Shown: positions 19,767-28,192 of the stretch, piece by piece | Layout of the letters: every line of letters starts with the position of its first letter | Numbering within the stretch: position 1 is the stretch's first letter | Origin: Dickeya oryzae | GTDB lineage: Bacteria; Pseudomonadota; Gammaproteobacteria; Enterobacterales; Enterobacteriaceae | Direction: 5' to 3' | Assembly (NCBI RefSeq): GCF_009372235.1 | Contig: NZ_ML762920.1 | Span: 215,198-279,197, forward strand | Length of the DNA: 64,000 nucleotides | Notes under the pieces: model-generated | What the model saw: the letters and a program-made list of their open reading frames with translations, nothing else | The model's database searches: none | What the model was told of the DNA's origin: nothing | Program-made: the position numbers and the translations under genes

Positions 19767-21890
19767 ATGACGTCTGACAACAGCGAAAAAAGTGCCGATA
19801 ACGGGGAACAACGCTGGGCATATGCCTGGAATGCCCCCCGTACGGCTATTCTGCCCGAATCCAGTACGCTGTCTTCAGATACACTGCGACAAGGGCAGGC
19901 AGTCTTGTATCAACTGGCGCTGTTACCGCGTTTCCTCGCTGATCACTTTCGGCGACGCTTCGAGTATCTCAAGCAACATCAGGGGCTACAGGCCGCGTTT
20001 AACTACCTGTTAGCGGTGGTTCATCGTCGGCTGTGGCCCCGAATCGACGCCGTTAACTCCCGTTACCGGATGAACACTCGCCGTTCTTCACGCTTCATCA
20101 GTGAGGCGGAACAATACCACCAACTGCCGGACATGCCAGATCGAGTGCTGTCTGCATTTGCCAGCCGTATCGCCGGTCACATGAATGATGCCTACAACGC
20201 GCGTTGCGATCACTACTTGCAGGCGTGTAGCGGCAATCATCACATGCCACTATTCAGTGACGAGATACAAACCCGTCTCTATGGTCAATTGGCGACGCTG
20301 GCACAGGCACTGAACGTAACCCCGGCATACTGGCATCGCCACCAGAGTGGAACGCTCACGCTAGAACAAGCCTGCGCCGGTATCATGCGGCTGGTAACCC
20401 CGCGCTGGTGGGAGCGCCAGTTAAAAATCCAGCGTAGCCGTTGGCGTGAAGCGTTGTGGATTGCCAGCGGCGAAGTCAGCCGTGCGGCATCGCCGTTTCT
20501 CAGCCGTCAGGCCTGGCAAGAGAGTCACTACCGCCGACTGGCGACGCTGGATTTCCTGAAAAGTCGGGATTTGGAAAATACCCGCAGTGGTGAGCGCGTG
20601 GATCTGATCGATAAAGTCATGTCCAGTATCGCTAACCCCAGTATTCGCCGTATGGAACTGATGGCGATGCTGGCAGGCATTGAACGTTATGCCACAGCGC
20701 ATCAACACATCGGTATGCTGGTCACGCTAACGGCCCCTGGGCATTACCACCCCACCCGCACCCGTAATCACGACCAGATATTGCCTAACACCGGATGGAT
20801 GCCGGATTGCCCATCGCCCAAAATGACTCAACATTATTTGGTCAAGCTGTGGAGCAAAATTCGTACTGCACTCAAAGACCGCAAGTTATCCGTTTACGGT
20901 CTACGGGTCGTCGAACCGCATCATGATGGTACGCCGCACTGGCACCTGATGCTGTATTGCGAGCGTGCGCAGCGTCAGGCGATTGTCGATATCCTGCGGC
21001 GTTATGTGCTGCAACAGGAAAACAGCGTCGCAGCGCAACGTTTGTTTGACTGCAAACACATCAACAAAGGCGGTGCAACGGCTTATGTTGCCAAATACAT
21101 TGCCAAAAATATCGACGGCTATGCATTGGACGATGAAACAGACCATGAAACGGGAAAACCATTGAAAGATATGGCGGCCGCCGCTTCTGCATGGGCATCG
21201 CTGTGGCGCATCCCCCAGTTTCATTTTATTGGCCTGCCTACCGTCGGTGCCTATCGGGAATGCCGACGCATTCGCAGCCGTTCTCTGGCTGGCGCATTGG
21301 GCGATCAAGCCGAACGCGTGAGATATGCCGCCGACCACGGCGACTTTGCTGCCTATATTGAAGCGCAAGGGGGTGCCAACGTTGCCCGAAAATGCCAGTC
21401 GGTTCGCGTCGCCAGAGCCGCCAGCGAACGACTCAACGCTTATGATGAAACGATCGTGCGTACCGTCGGTATTTTTTCTGTCCAGTGCGGCAGTGAACGC
21501 GTCTTCCCCACCCGGCCAGATGAATGGCGAATCGTGGCCAAAAACCGTACCACTCGCCACGACGAAACCGACAGGCATCGGTCCGCTCTCCCTTGGAGTT
21601 CTGTCAATAACTGTGGAGTGGGGATTTCACGGGCCGCACTCCCGTCGTCATACCGTGATATTCCTCGTGTTCCTTCAGCACGATTAACCAATTTCCAGCG
21701 TGACAAACTGGCGTCATTAGGCCCCCGGTTAAGACAACAAGGTATTCACCTTTCACGCTGGGAACGGGAGGCTCTGGTTCGCGGCGCCAGGGTCAGCGTT
21801 GACGGGCAACTGATTGATGAAATTAGGAATAAAGCTATATCCGCCGTTGATGGAAAGCGCATCATGGACACACAGGTCCTGCACTTATGA
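19767..21890 (+). CDS. P2 gpA-type rolling-circle replication endonuclease
   Basis: This 707-residue protein of the phage GPA family begins P2-type rolling-circle replication by nicking its origin. The metal-binding HUH motif is visible in GTPHWHLML. The paired catalytic tyrosines of the family lie in the segment TAYVAKYIAKNIDGY. The length is near that of P2 gpA (761 aa) and no frameshift is seen, so the enzyme may be functional although the element has no head genes. The 3' part contains a sequence like the P2 nick site (21592-21622). Start at ATG 19767; no strong Shine-Dalgarno. Confidence 0.92.
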   Translation: MTSDNSEKSADNGEQRWAYAWNAPRTAILPESSTLSSDTLRQGQAVLYQLALLPRFLADHFRRRFEYLKQHQGLQAAFNYLLAVVHRRLWPRIDAVNSRYRMNTRRSSRFISEAEQYHQLPDMPDRVLSAFASRIAGHMNDAYNARCDHYLQACSGNHHMPLFSDEIQTRLYGQLATLAQALNVTPAYWHRHQSGTLTLEQACAGIMRLVTPRWWERQLKIQRSRWREALWIASGEVSRAASPFLSRQAWQESHYRRLATLDFLKSRDLENTRSGERVDLIDKVMSSIANPSIRRMELMAMLAGIERYATAHQHIGMLVTLTAPGHYHPTRTRNHDQILPNTGWMPDCPSPKMTQHYLVKLWSKIRTALKDRKLSVYGLRVVEPHHDGTPHWHLMLYCERAQRQAIVDILRRYVLQQENSVAAQRLFDCKHINKGGATAYVAKYIAKNIDGYALDDETDHETGKPLKDMAAAASAWASLWRIPQFHFIGLPTVGAYRECRRIRSRSLAGALGDQAERVRYAADHGDFAAYIEAQGGANVARKCQSVRVARAASERLNAYDETIVRTVGIFSVQCGSERVFPTRPDEWRIVAKNRTTRHDETDRHRSALPWSSVNNCGVGISRAALPSSYRDIPRVPSARLTNFQRDKLASLGPRLRQQGIHLSRWEREALVRGARVSVDGQLIDEIRNKAISAVDGKRIMDTQVLHL
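21592..21622 (+). other. Candidate P2-type replication origin / gpA nick site inside the gpA gene
   Basis: The codons for WSSVNNCG contain GGAGTTCTGTCAATAACTGT. In P2 the origin lies in the same part of gene A, over codons for RSPVNNCG, and the nick falls near GGAGTCCTGTC (recalled). Nucleotide identity across this stretch is high, so the site appears conserved. Confidence 0.55.
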
Positions 21891-21953
21891 GTTGACGAAT
21901 ATTACTGAATAAAGTACTGTATATAAATACAGTCTCACAATGGAAGAGGTACC

Positions 21954-22175
21954 GTGGAACAGACTGAAAGCAGAGAGCTGACCTTGTCAAGGATTCGATT
22001 AATTGCCGATATGTCTTTGATATCACAATGCAATCCTGAAGAAATGAAAATCGCCATGTCGCTAATCGCCGACTTATCTCACGGCGAGCTCCCGCATAGT
22101 GATTATCAGCAATTTCTGAAGAGCAGTGGTGATGGACAACGGCTAAAGGCATGGTTAGAGCAACAATCGTTGTGA
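21954..22175 (+). CDS. Small unknown phage protein after gpA
   Basis: A 73-residue protein with a GTG start behind AGAGGTACC, 63 bp after gpA. It is predicted helical and acidic (LTLSRIRLIADMSLISQCNPEEMKIAMSLIADLS). Small proteins of this kind follow gene A in several P2-like prophages, but I cannot name the family. No membrane segment or signal peptide. Confidence 0.6.
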   Translation: MEQTESRELTLSRIRLIADMSLISQCNPEEMKIAMSLIADLSHGELPHSDYQQFLKSSGDGQRLKAWLEQQSL

Positions 22176-22184
22176 GGGATTGCG

Positions 22185-22316
22185 ATGGATAATAACGACC
22201 GGCATGAAACGCCTGGTTATTTAACCAGATGCACGGGCAAATTAATGGATTTTCTCTGTGGCCAATGCGCCAGACTTATACACAGCAACATTTTTTTTCG
22301 TATCCAGACCGTTTGA
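22185..22316 (+). CDS. Possible 43-residue small protein
   Basis: The frame MDNNDRHETPGYL...CGQCARLIH...RIQTV starts 9 bp after the preceding stop, behind TGAGGGATTGCG. It has a CGQC pair and one more Cys (LTRC). The good ribosome site and tight spacing argue for a real gene; the short length and lack of a recognised family argue for caution. Confidence 0.4.
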   Translation: MDNNDRHETPGYLTRCTGKLMDFLCGQCARLIHSNIFFRIQTV

Positions 22317-22438
22317 TAATAGCGGCCAATCCGATTAAACCCGGAATATACGTTTTGGGCATGAATTGTAATAACTGACTCAGTGCAGACCTGTTCGTTG
22401 GTAATATTTTTTTCGTTTTATACAGCAAGGTAAAATTA

Positions 22439-22494
22439 AGAACCTATCCCAACTGGCGCGATAATGGAGGAAATAGCCTGGTGGGATAGGTTCT
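22439..22494. repeat. 56-bp inverted-repeat element
   Basis: Perfect 13-bp arms (AGAACCTATCCCA / TGGGATAGGTTCT) are separated by 30 bp. Such a symmetric unit is a candidate solo palindromic element or the remains of a mobile element; it could also act as a terminator-like structure between the replication and tail modules. Confidence 0.7.
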
Positions 22495-22547
22495 GTCATA
22501 TCTCCCCATCCTCCCTTTTAATAATTCGAATGACATAACAACGCACT

Positions 22548-22885
22548 TATACCCTAAATAATTCGAGTTGCAGGACAACACGCTTGCGTGTTGAACAACG
22601 CTACGCGTTGGCCCTTTAGGGCAAGGCTCATGAGAGCCTTGTAATGCGGCAAGAGAGCGACAAATTCGTTGGGAACGAATTTGACCAGCCAACGGCTGGC
22701 CTCTGGTGAGAGACAGGATGTCTCTCATTTCATCCCGATGAGCTTACTCAGGTAAGTGACTCGGGTGAGCGACAAATCGGCATACGCCGATTTGAACGCT
22801 GCTTGCAGCGGCCCGAAGGGCGAGGCCCATTGATGGGCCGAGTAACGCAGCCAACACACCTGCAACTTGAAGTATGACGGGTATA
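22548..22885. mobile_element. 338-bp MITE-like element with many internal palindromes
   Basis: The ends are imperfect inverted repeats: TATACCCTAAATAATTCGAG at the left, and the right end read on the minus strand begins TATACCCGTCATACTTCAAG; both continue TTGCAG. Inside there are at least eight short perfect palindromes in a row (ACACGCTTGCGTGT, GGCCCTTTAGGGC, AGGCTCATGAGAGCCT, GAGACAGGATGTCTC, AATCGGCATACGCCGATT and others). There is no coding capacity. This is the build of a non-autonomous, transposon-derived repeat; similar TATACCC...TTGCAG repeats are common in enterobacterial soft-rot and related genomes (recalled). It occupies the place where P2 keeps its head genes. Confidence 0.75.
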
Positions 22886-23011
22886 TATGTTGTTGTGCTA
22901 TCAGCGCCACACCGCGCCTGCATTGCAGTTGAGGCTGATCCTCGGGAGGATAACGAATCAGAAACAGCCCGTTTTATTCGGCCTTATTTTATCTGCACTC
23001 AAAGGTGTCAC

Positions 23012-23215
23012 ATGAAAATCTACGCTCATCAGGACGACTCGCTGGATGCGCTCTGTTACCGCTATTACGGCCGTACGCAGGGCGTAGTTGAAACCGTCAT
23101 GCAGTCCAACCCAGGACTGGCAGACCTTGGCCCCATTCTGCCACACGGCACTGCCGTTACCCTGCCCGATATCAGCGTGTCCAGTTCTCAGGAAAGTATC
23201 AATATTTGGGAATAA
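23012..23215 (+). CDS. P2 gpX-like tail protein (LysM-type)
   Basis: A 67-residue tail protein X. It has the LysM-like pattern MKIYAHQDDSLDALCYRYYGRT...VLQxNPGLADLGPILPHGTAVTLPD shared by all P2-type tails. The correct ATG is at 23012; the open frame upstream is non-coding. In P2, X follows the head gene L and precedes the lysis genes; here both neighbours are gone, and gpR follows after 42 bp. Confidence 0.92.
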   Translation: MKIYAHQDDSLDALCYRYYGRTQGVVETVMQSNPGLADLGPILPHGTAVTLPDISVSSSQESINIWE

Positions 23216-23257
23216 TCAGCCTACGCTGACGATCGCCGCCACACCAGGAACCTTACT

Positions 23258-23719
23258 ATGCAAAAACCGCAAAGCCTCAGACTTGCACTGACCACAGCAT
23301 TACCGTCATTGAGTAATGCATTACAGTTTCGGATCCAGGAAGGTGAAATTGCTGCGTTGCAGGAACCCTCCCTGTCATTCGAATACCGTTATCAGCTGCT
23401 ACTGACGCTGAATAATTTCGCTGATAACCCCGATACACTTTTCGTCACGCTGTTACTTTGGGTGCGCCAAAACCAGCCCGATTTACTGACGCGGGAAAGC
23501 ATTCGCAATAAAGGTATTAGTTTCACCATTGATAATAATGCTGATAATACCAGCACGCTGTCTATTCGTCTTAACCTGACTGAACGTAATCGCGTCAGCG
23601 AACTAAACCAGACCGTGCAGGTCAATTACGAACCGGAACCCACTCCGCCTGAACCGGTTAGCCGACCCACCGCGCTCTATATCGCTGGGGAATTGATCAG
23701 TCAATGGAAAAGCAACTGA
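23258..23719 (+). CDS. P2 gpR-like tail completion protein
   Basis: A 153-residue protein matching P2 gpR: LRLALTTALPSLSN near the start, SFEYRYQLLLTLNNFAD and LFVTLLLWVRQNQPDLL. gpR caps the head-proximal end of the contractile tail. It is retained although there is no head. Its usual partner gpS is absent. A factor-independent terminator follows. Confidence 0.92.
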   Translation: MQKPQSLRLALTTALPSLSNALQFRIQEGEIAALQEPSLSFEYRYQLLLTLNNFADNPDTLFVTLLLWVRQNQPDLLTRESIRNKGISFTIDNNADNTSTLSIRLNLTERNRVSELNQTVQVNYEPEPTPPEPVSRPTALYIAGELISQWKSN

Positions 23720-23746
23720 TTATTTGAAATAACACTGTCCCCATAA

Positions 23747-23774
23747 AGGCCGTTGTGAAAACGGCCTATTTTTT
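23747..23774 (+). terminator. Terminator after gpR
   Basis: Stem AGGCCGTT / AACGGCCT with a GTGAA loop followed by ATTTTTTA. It separates X-R from the V-W-J-I transcript, so a separate late promoter is expected in the AT-rich DNA between 23775 and 24020. That stretch holds no gene and no clear Ogr site. Confidence 0.88.
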
Positions 23775-24020
23775 ACTATTACCCCATTTCCGCCTCAGAT
23801 AAATTCCTTCTGCCATAGAGTGATTTCTGATATTACTTTCTTATTATTTTATTTATCTCCGATTTGTCATCACCATTCTATCGGCGTTTTTTTCGTATTC
23901 ATTTTCCCTTATCTCTCATGCCAGGTTATTCAGCGTTTACCTCGCAACAAATAATGCAACTACCGGTGGTATCCGTAGCCACACAACCGTGGACAATTGT
24001 CTCATTCACTGGGAAGACGC

Positions 24021-24674
24021 ATGCTTCCCACCATGAATACATACGAATATCTCTCCGAAATCCAGCGTGCGCTGCGTAACCTGATTCGTATCGGCGTCGT
24101 TACTGAAGTTGATACCCAACAGGCGCGCTGTCGCGTGCAGACCGGTGGCATGGTCACCGGATGGCTCCACTGGCTGTCCCGTCGCGCGGGGAGTTCCCGC
24201 GAATGGTGGGCACCGTCGGTGGGTGAACAGGTACTCATACTTGCTATAGGAGGCGAGCTCAACACGGCTTTTGTCGTACCGGGTATTTATAGCGATAACC
24301 ACCCTGCACCATCGGTTTCTGCGGATGCCTGCCACATCCGTTTTCCCGATGGTGCTGTGATGGAATATGAACCAGCGAACGGCGCACTGACCGTCACCGG
24401 CATCAAAACCGCCACTGTCGTTGCGGCAGAATCCGTGTCCGTTACCACAAAAAACGTCACCATCAACGCCAGCGAACGCATCACGCTGGATACGCCGGAA
24501 GTCGTCTGTACGCATAAGCTGATTACTCAGACCATCGAAGTACAGCAAGGCGGCAGCATCACAGGCAGCGTCACCCATTCAGGGGGCAGTTTCTCCTCTA
24601 ATGGAGTGGTGGTCCATACCCATCAACACGGCGGCGTACAAAGTGGCGGCGGCACAACAGGAGGACCTTTATGA
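24021..24674 (+). CDS. P2 gpV-like baseplate spike protein
   Basis: This forms the membrane-piercing spike at the tip of the contractile tail. It matches P2 gpV closely: RCRVQTGGMVTGWLHWL, EWWAPSVGEQVLILAIGGEL, HIRFPDGAVMEYE, DTPEVVCTHKLIT. The C-terminus is the beta-helix tip with THQHGG, whose His residues bind iron in P2. Start at 24021 behind GGGAAG; ATG 24033 (MNTYEY), which matches the P2 start by homology, is the alternative. The 3' end overlaps gpW by 4 nt. Confidence 0.95.
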   Translation: MLPTMNTYEYLSEIQRALRNLIRIGVVTEVDTQQARCRVQTGGMVTGWLHWLSRRAGSSREWWAPSVGEQVLILAIGGELNTAFVVPGIYSDNHPAPSVSADACHIRFPDGAVMEYEPANGALTVTGIKTATVVAAESVSVTTKNVTINASERITLDTPEVVCTHKLITQTIEVQQGGSITGSVTHSGGSFSSNGVVVHTHQHGGVQSGGGTTGGPL

Positions 24675-25021
24675 CCAGCGCATCGTACACCGGCATGAAT
24701 CGCAACACCGGCGTCAGCCTGAGCGATCTGGAACATTTGCGCCAGAGCGTGCGCGATATTCTCACCACCCCGCAAGGCAGCCGGATCATGCGGCGCGATT
24801 ATGGCTCGCTGCTGTCCACACTTATCGACCAACCGCATACACCCGCCCTGAAGCTACAGGTTCAGGCTGCCTGCTATGTCGCGCTGTTGAAGTGGGAACC
24901 CCGCCTGACGCTGACGTCCATCTCAATGGAAAGCCACTACGACGGCCAGTTGATTGTGGATATTTCCGGCACGTTGTCCGGCAACAGCACATCCCTTTCG
25001 TTAACCATTCCTGTGAGCTGA
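24671..25021 (+). CDS. P2 gpW-like baseplate wedge protein
   Basis: A 116-residue gp25-like wedge component of the baseplate. The motif ILTTPQGSRIMRRDYGS is characteristic of this family, which seeds sheath assembly at the baseplate. The start overlaps the gpV stop (ATGA); gpJ starts 4 bp after its stop. Confidence 0.95.
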   Translation: MTSASYTGMNRNTGVSLSDLEHLRQSVRDILTTPQGSRIMRRDYGSLLSTLIDQPHTPALKLQVQAACYVALLKWEPRLTLTSISMESHYDGQLIVDISGTLSGNSTSLSLTIPVS

Positions 25022-25025
25022 GATC

Positions 25026-25934
25026 ATGCCCATTATCGATTTAAGTCAGTTACCCGCCCCAAGCGTCGTGGAAACGCTGGATTATGAAACCCTGTACGCC
25101 TCGCGCAAGGAAACGCTGTTATCGCTTTACAGTGACGATGAACGTGCCGCCATTGCACGTACCCTGACCCTCGAGTCAGAGCCGTTGGTAAAACTGCTGC
25201 AGGAAAACGCCTATCGCGAACTCCTGTTACGCCAACGCATCAACGAAGCCGCTCAGGCTGGGATGCTGGCGTTTTCCCGTGGCAACGACCTGGATCAGTT
25301 GGGTGCTAACGTTAACGTATCGCGACTGGTGATCACCCCGGCCGACGCGACCACCGTTCCTCCGACCGCCGCAGTGATGGAGTCTGATACCGATTTTCGC
25401 CTGCGTATCCAACAGGCTTATGAAGGGCTGAGTGTGGCGGGCTCGATCGGCGCGTACCAGTTTCATGGGCGCAGCGCCAGCGGCCAGGTCGCCGACATTT
25501 CGGTTATCAGCCCTGGCCCTGCCGAGGTACTGGTATCGGTTCTGTCACGGGAAAATGACGGTACCGCCAGCGACGTGCTCATCGCCACCGTTAACGCCGC
25601 ACTCAACGCCGAAGATGTCAGGCCGGTGGCAGATCGGGTCACCGTCAAATCAGCGGTGATCGTTCCTTACAACATCAATGCCACGCTGTATTTGTACCCC
25701 GGACCGGAAGCCGAACCGATACGTGCTGCTGCCGAGAAGAAGCTACAGAGTTACGTCACCACCCAGCACCGCTTGGGACGCGACATTCGCCGATCGGCCA
25801 TTTACGCGGCGTTGCATGTGGAAGGCGTTCAGCGGGTAGAGTTAGCCAGTCCGGCCGCTGATATCGTACTGGATGATACCCAGGCATCGCATTGCACTGG
25901 CTATACCCTGATATTGGGGGGCACGGATGAATAA
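25026..25934 (+). CDS. P2 gpJ-like baseplate assembly protein
   Basis: A 302-residue baseplate wedge protein, same size as P2 gpJ (302 aa). Recognisable text: IIDLSQLPAPSVVETLDYET at the start, LLLRQRINEAAQAGMLAFS, and RRSAIYAALHVEGVQRVEL near the end. It forms the wedge ring together with gpW and gpI. The start follows GAGCTGAGATC; the stop overlaps gpI by 8 nt. Confidence 0.96.
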   Translation: MPIIDLSQLPAPSVVETLDYETLYASRKETLLSLYSDDERAAIARTLTLESEPLVKLLQENAYRELLLRQRINEAAQAGMLAFSRGNDLDQLGANVNVSRLVITPADATTVPPTAAVMESDTDFRLRIQQAYEGLSVAGSIGAYQFHGRSASGQVADISVISPGPAEVLVSVLSRENDGTASDVLIATVNAALNAEDVRPVADRVTVKSAVIVPYNINATLYLYPGPEAEPIRAAAEKKLQSYVTTQHRLGRDIRRSAIYAALHVEGVQRVELASPAADIVLDDTQASHCTGYTLILGGTDE

Positions 25935-26538
25935 AAGCCCGCTGCTTCCCCCCGGTTCATCCACACTGGAGCATGCGGTCGCGACGACCGATGCCAGTCT
26001 GGAAAACGTGCCGATTCCCCTGCGCCAGATCTGGAATCCCGACACCTGCCCGGTCGAGCTGTTGCCCTATCTGGCCTGGACATGGTCGGTTGATCGCTGG
26101 GATGAAAGCTGGTCGGAAGCCGTCAAACGAAAAGTCATCAAAGATGCGTTTTTTATCCATCGGCATAAGGGCACTATCGGCGCACTGCGCCGGGTGGTTG
26201 AACCGCTGGGATACCTGATTCGCATCAAAGAGTGGTGGCAAACCGGTGACGTTCCCGGCACCTTCCGGCTGGATATCGGCATCCAGGAATCGGGCATTAC
26301 AGAGGAGTCCTTTCAGGAACTGGAACGCCTGATTGCCGATGCCAAACCCGTCAGCCGTCAGATGTTAGGGCTGAATATCAATCTGGACACGCAAGGTACC
26401 GTCTCACTGGGCGCCAGCTCTTACAGTGGTGATGAGTTAACCATCTACCCCTACTTCCCAGAAACCATCAGTATTTCGGGCGAAGAATTTACCGGTGGTG
26501 CGATTCATCTGATTGACGACCTGAACGTCGGCGGTTAA
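25927..26538 (+). CDS. P2 gpI-like baseplate protein
   Basis: This 203-residue tail protein I links the baseplate wedge to the tail fibres. Typical features are the N-terminal LLPPGSSTLEHAV, the W-rich core (PYLAWTWSVDRWDESW) and the RHKGTIGALRRVVEPLGY motif. It ends with a terminator, so gpH is read from its own promoter or by read-through. Confidence 0.95.
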   Translation: MNKSPLLPPGSSTLEHAVATTDASLENVPIPLRQIWNPDTCPVELLPYLAWTWSVDRWDESWSEAVKRKVIKDAFFIHRHKGTIGALRRVVEPLGYLIRIKEWWQTGDVPGTFRLDIGIQESGITEESFQELERLIADAKPVSRQMLGLNINLDTQGTVSLGASSYSGDELTIYPYFPETISISGEEFTGGAIHLIDDLNVGG

Positions 26539-26553
26539 TCCACGCCCCTCGCC

Positions 26554-26579
26554 AAGCCAGCCTGCGCTGGCTTTTTTTA
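26554..26579 (+). terminator. Terminator after gpI
   Basis: Stem AGCCAGC / GCTGGCT with a CTGC loop followed by seven T residues. The following 190 bp before gpH contain no gene. Confidence 0.88.
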
Positions 26580-26767
26580 TGTGCCGCTCCCCGATGTTGT
26601 CTGCGCCTTGCGCCAACACCCACCAGATGCGGCCTGACAGACACTCTCGCATACTACCGTGACGCAATCACAGCCGGGGTTCAGCCGGCTGGTTATCACC
26701 AGTCAGCACCCCAGCATCCCCGATGCCACAACGGCATCCTACCCTGTTAACCGTATGAGTAATCTGC

Positions 26768-28192
26768 ATGAGTACAAAATACTTTGCTTTACTGACGAAT
26801 ATCGGCGCGGCGAAGTTGGCCAACGCCACCGCGTTGGGTAGCCATCTGGCTATCACGCAAATGGCCGTGGGCGATGGCGGCGGCAGTCTGCCAACCCCAA
26901 CGCCAGCCCAAACTAAGTTGGTCAACGAGAAACGTCGTGCGCCGCTCAATGCACTGAGTGTCGATCCCAAAAACACTAACCAAATCATCGCCGAGCAGGT
27001 TATTCCTGAAACCGAAGGCGGCTGGTGGATTCGCGAAATCGGCCTGTATGACAGCGACGGCGACCTGATTGCCGTAGCAAACTGCGCCGACACCTATAAA
27101 CCGCAGTTGCAAGAAGGCTCAGGCCGGGTGCAAACCGTCCGCATGATCCTGATTGTGAATAGCGCTGACGCCATCACCCTGAAAATCGACCCGGCGGTCG
27201 TGCTGGCAACACGACAATACGTTGACGATAAAGCAATTGAGGTAAAAGCGTACGCCGATAGCCAGCTCAACGCGCATATCACCGCCGCCAACCCTCACCC
27301 ACAGTACGCACCGCTCAACAGCCCTGCGCTGACTGGCGTGCCAAGTGCCCCGACTGCGGACAAAAGCACAAACTCCACCCAACTGGCCACCACTGCATTT
27401 GTCAAAAACACTGCCTTGCTCAAAGAGCAAAACGGTGCCGATATCGCCGATAAATCGGCTTTTCTCGCAAACCTGGGTTTAAGCGACAAGTTCTCCGGCC
27501 GCTATCTGCAAACCATCAAGTACACCTCATCAGGGCACTATACCCCGAGTGCAGGTACACAGAAAATCATCGTAGAAATGGTAGGGGCAGGAGCCAGTGG
27601 CACAAGCGCACCAACTGTTGATGCTAATACTTACACCTCATCAGGTGGTGGTGGCGGCGGCGGCGGTTACCTCAAATTTCTGGTTGATCTCAAACAAACC
27701 ACACTCAAAGACATTGCTATCGTAATTGGAGCGGGAGGGAGCCCCACTATAGGAACAATTGGCAACGCGGGAGGCAATACTTCTTTTGGCAGCCAAGTAG
27801 CAACCGGAGGGACGACAGCCTACTTCTGCTACTTGCAGCAGCAGTATTATGGAGTTTATGGTCCAAGCGCATCAGCTATCCCTGGGCATCCAGGTAGCTG
27901 GAGTTTTACCCAAGAGGCGGGTTACATGCTGATTAACGCGGAAAATGGGCATTCAGGTGGCTGGGGATACCTGGGCCCAACTGGGCAGTTGGGCGGATAT
28001 GGGGGAGCCAGCAAGTTATCCGGCAACGCCCCTTTGGCAGGTAATTCTAGTGTCGGAAATAGCGGCACAATCGCAGGACCAGGAGCTGGTGGCAGCGGAA
28101 CGTGCTGCGCGCCAGGTACTACAACGACTATATCCGCCAAGCTCTCCGGTGCTGGCGCTGACGGTATTGTTATTATTTACGAGTACTCATGA
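26768..28192 (+). CDS. Tail fibre gpH, currently expressed form (invertible C-terminus)
   Basis: A 474-residue tail fibre. The N-terminal half (about 1-150) is the conserved P2 gpH baseplate-attachment domain (MSTKYFALLTNIGAAKLANA, IAEQVIPETEGGWWIREIGLYD). A short shaft follows with the tail-fibre repeat PLNSPALTGVPSAPTA and TNSTQLATTAFV. At about residue 232 the frame passes through a DNA-inversion site (FLANLGLSD). Everything after it is a variable tip of about 240 residues, very rich in Gly (eight Gly in a row near residue 297, then many GG/GAGG patches). Glycine-rich adhesin tips recall the receptor-binding tips of some T-even adhesins. P2 gpH itself is 669 aa. Confidence 0.92.
   Translation: MSTKYFALLTNIGAAKLANATALGSHLAITQMAVGDGGGSLPTPTPAQTKLVNEKRRAPLNALSVDPKNTNQIIAEQVIPETEGGWWIREIGLYDSDGDLIAVANCADTYKPQLQEGSGRVQTVRMILIVNSADAITLKIDPAVVLATRQYVDDKAIEVKAYADSQLNAHITAANPHPQYAPLNSPALTGVPSAPTADKSTNSTQLATTAFVKNTALLKEQNGADIADKSAFLANLGLSDKFSGRYLQTIKYTSSGHYTPSAGTQKIIVEMVGAGASGTSAPTVDANTYTSSGGGGGGGGYLKFLVDLKQTTLKDIAIVIGAGGSPTIGTIGNAGGNTSFGSQVATGGTTAYFCYLQQQYYGVYGPSASAIPGHPGSWSFTQEAGYMLINAENGHSGGWGYLGPTGQLGGYGGASKLSGNAPLAGNSSVGNSGTIAGPGAGGSGTCCAPGTTTTISAKLSGAGADGIVIIYEYS
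27461..27488 (+). other. DNA-inversion crossover site, left copy
   Basis: A 28-bp sequence built around AAACC-TG-GGTTT, with the arm spacing of gix/cix/hix sites (12-bp arms, 2-bp centre). It lies in frame inside gpH and encodes FLANLGLSD. An identical inverted copy lies at 31234-31261. Confidence 0.9.

Noticed and set aside
20901..21578. 225-codon minus-strand open frame over the gpA gene
   Set aside because: Shadow of a long GC-rich coding region; the plus-strand frame has clear catalytic motifs.
23720..24020. Ogr-binding site (TGT-N12-ACA) ahead of gpV
   Set aside because: Only partial matches were found by eye; a matrix search is needed before a site can be claimed.
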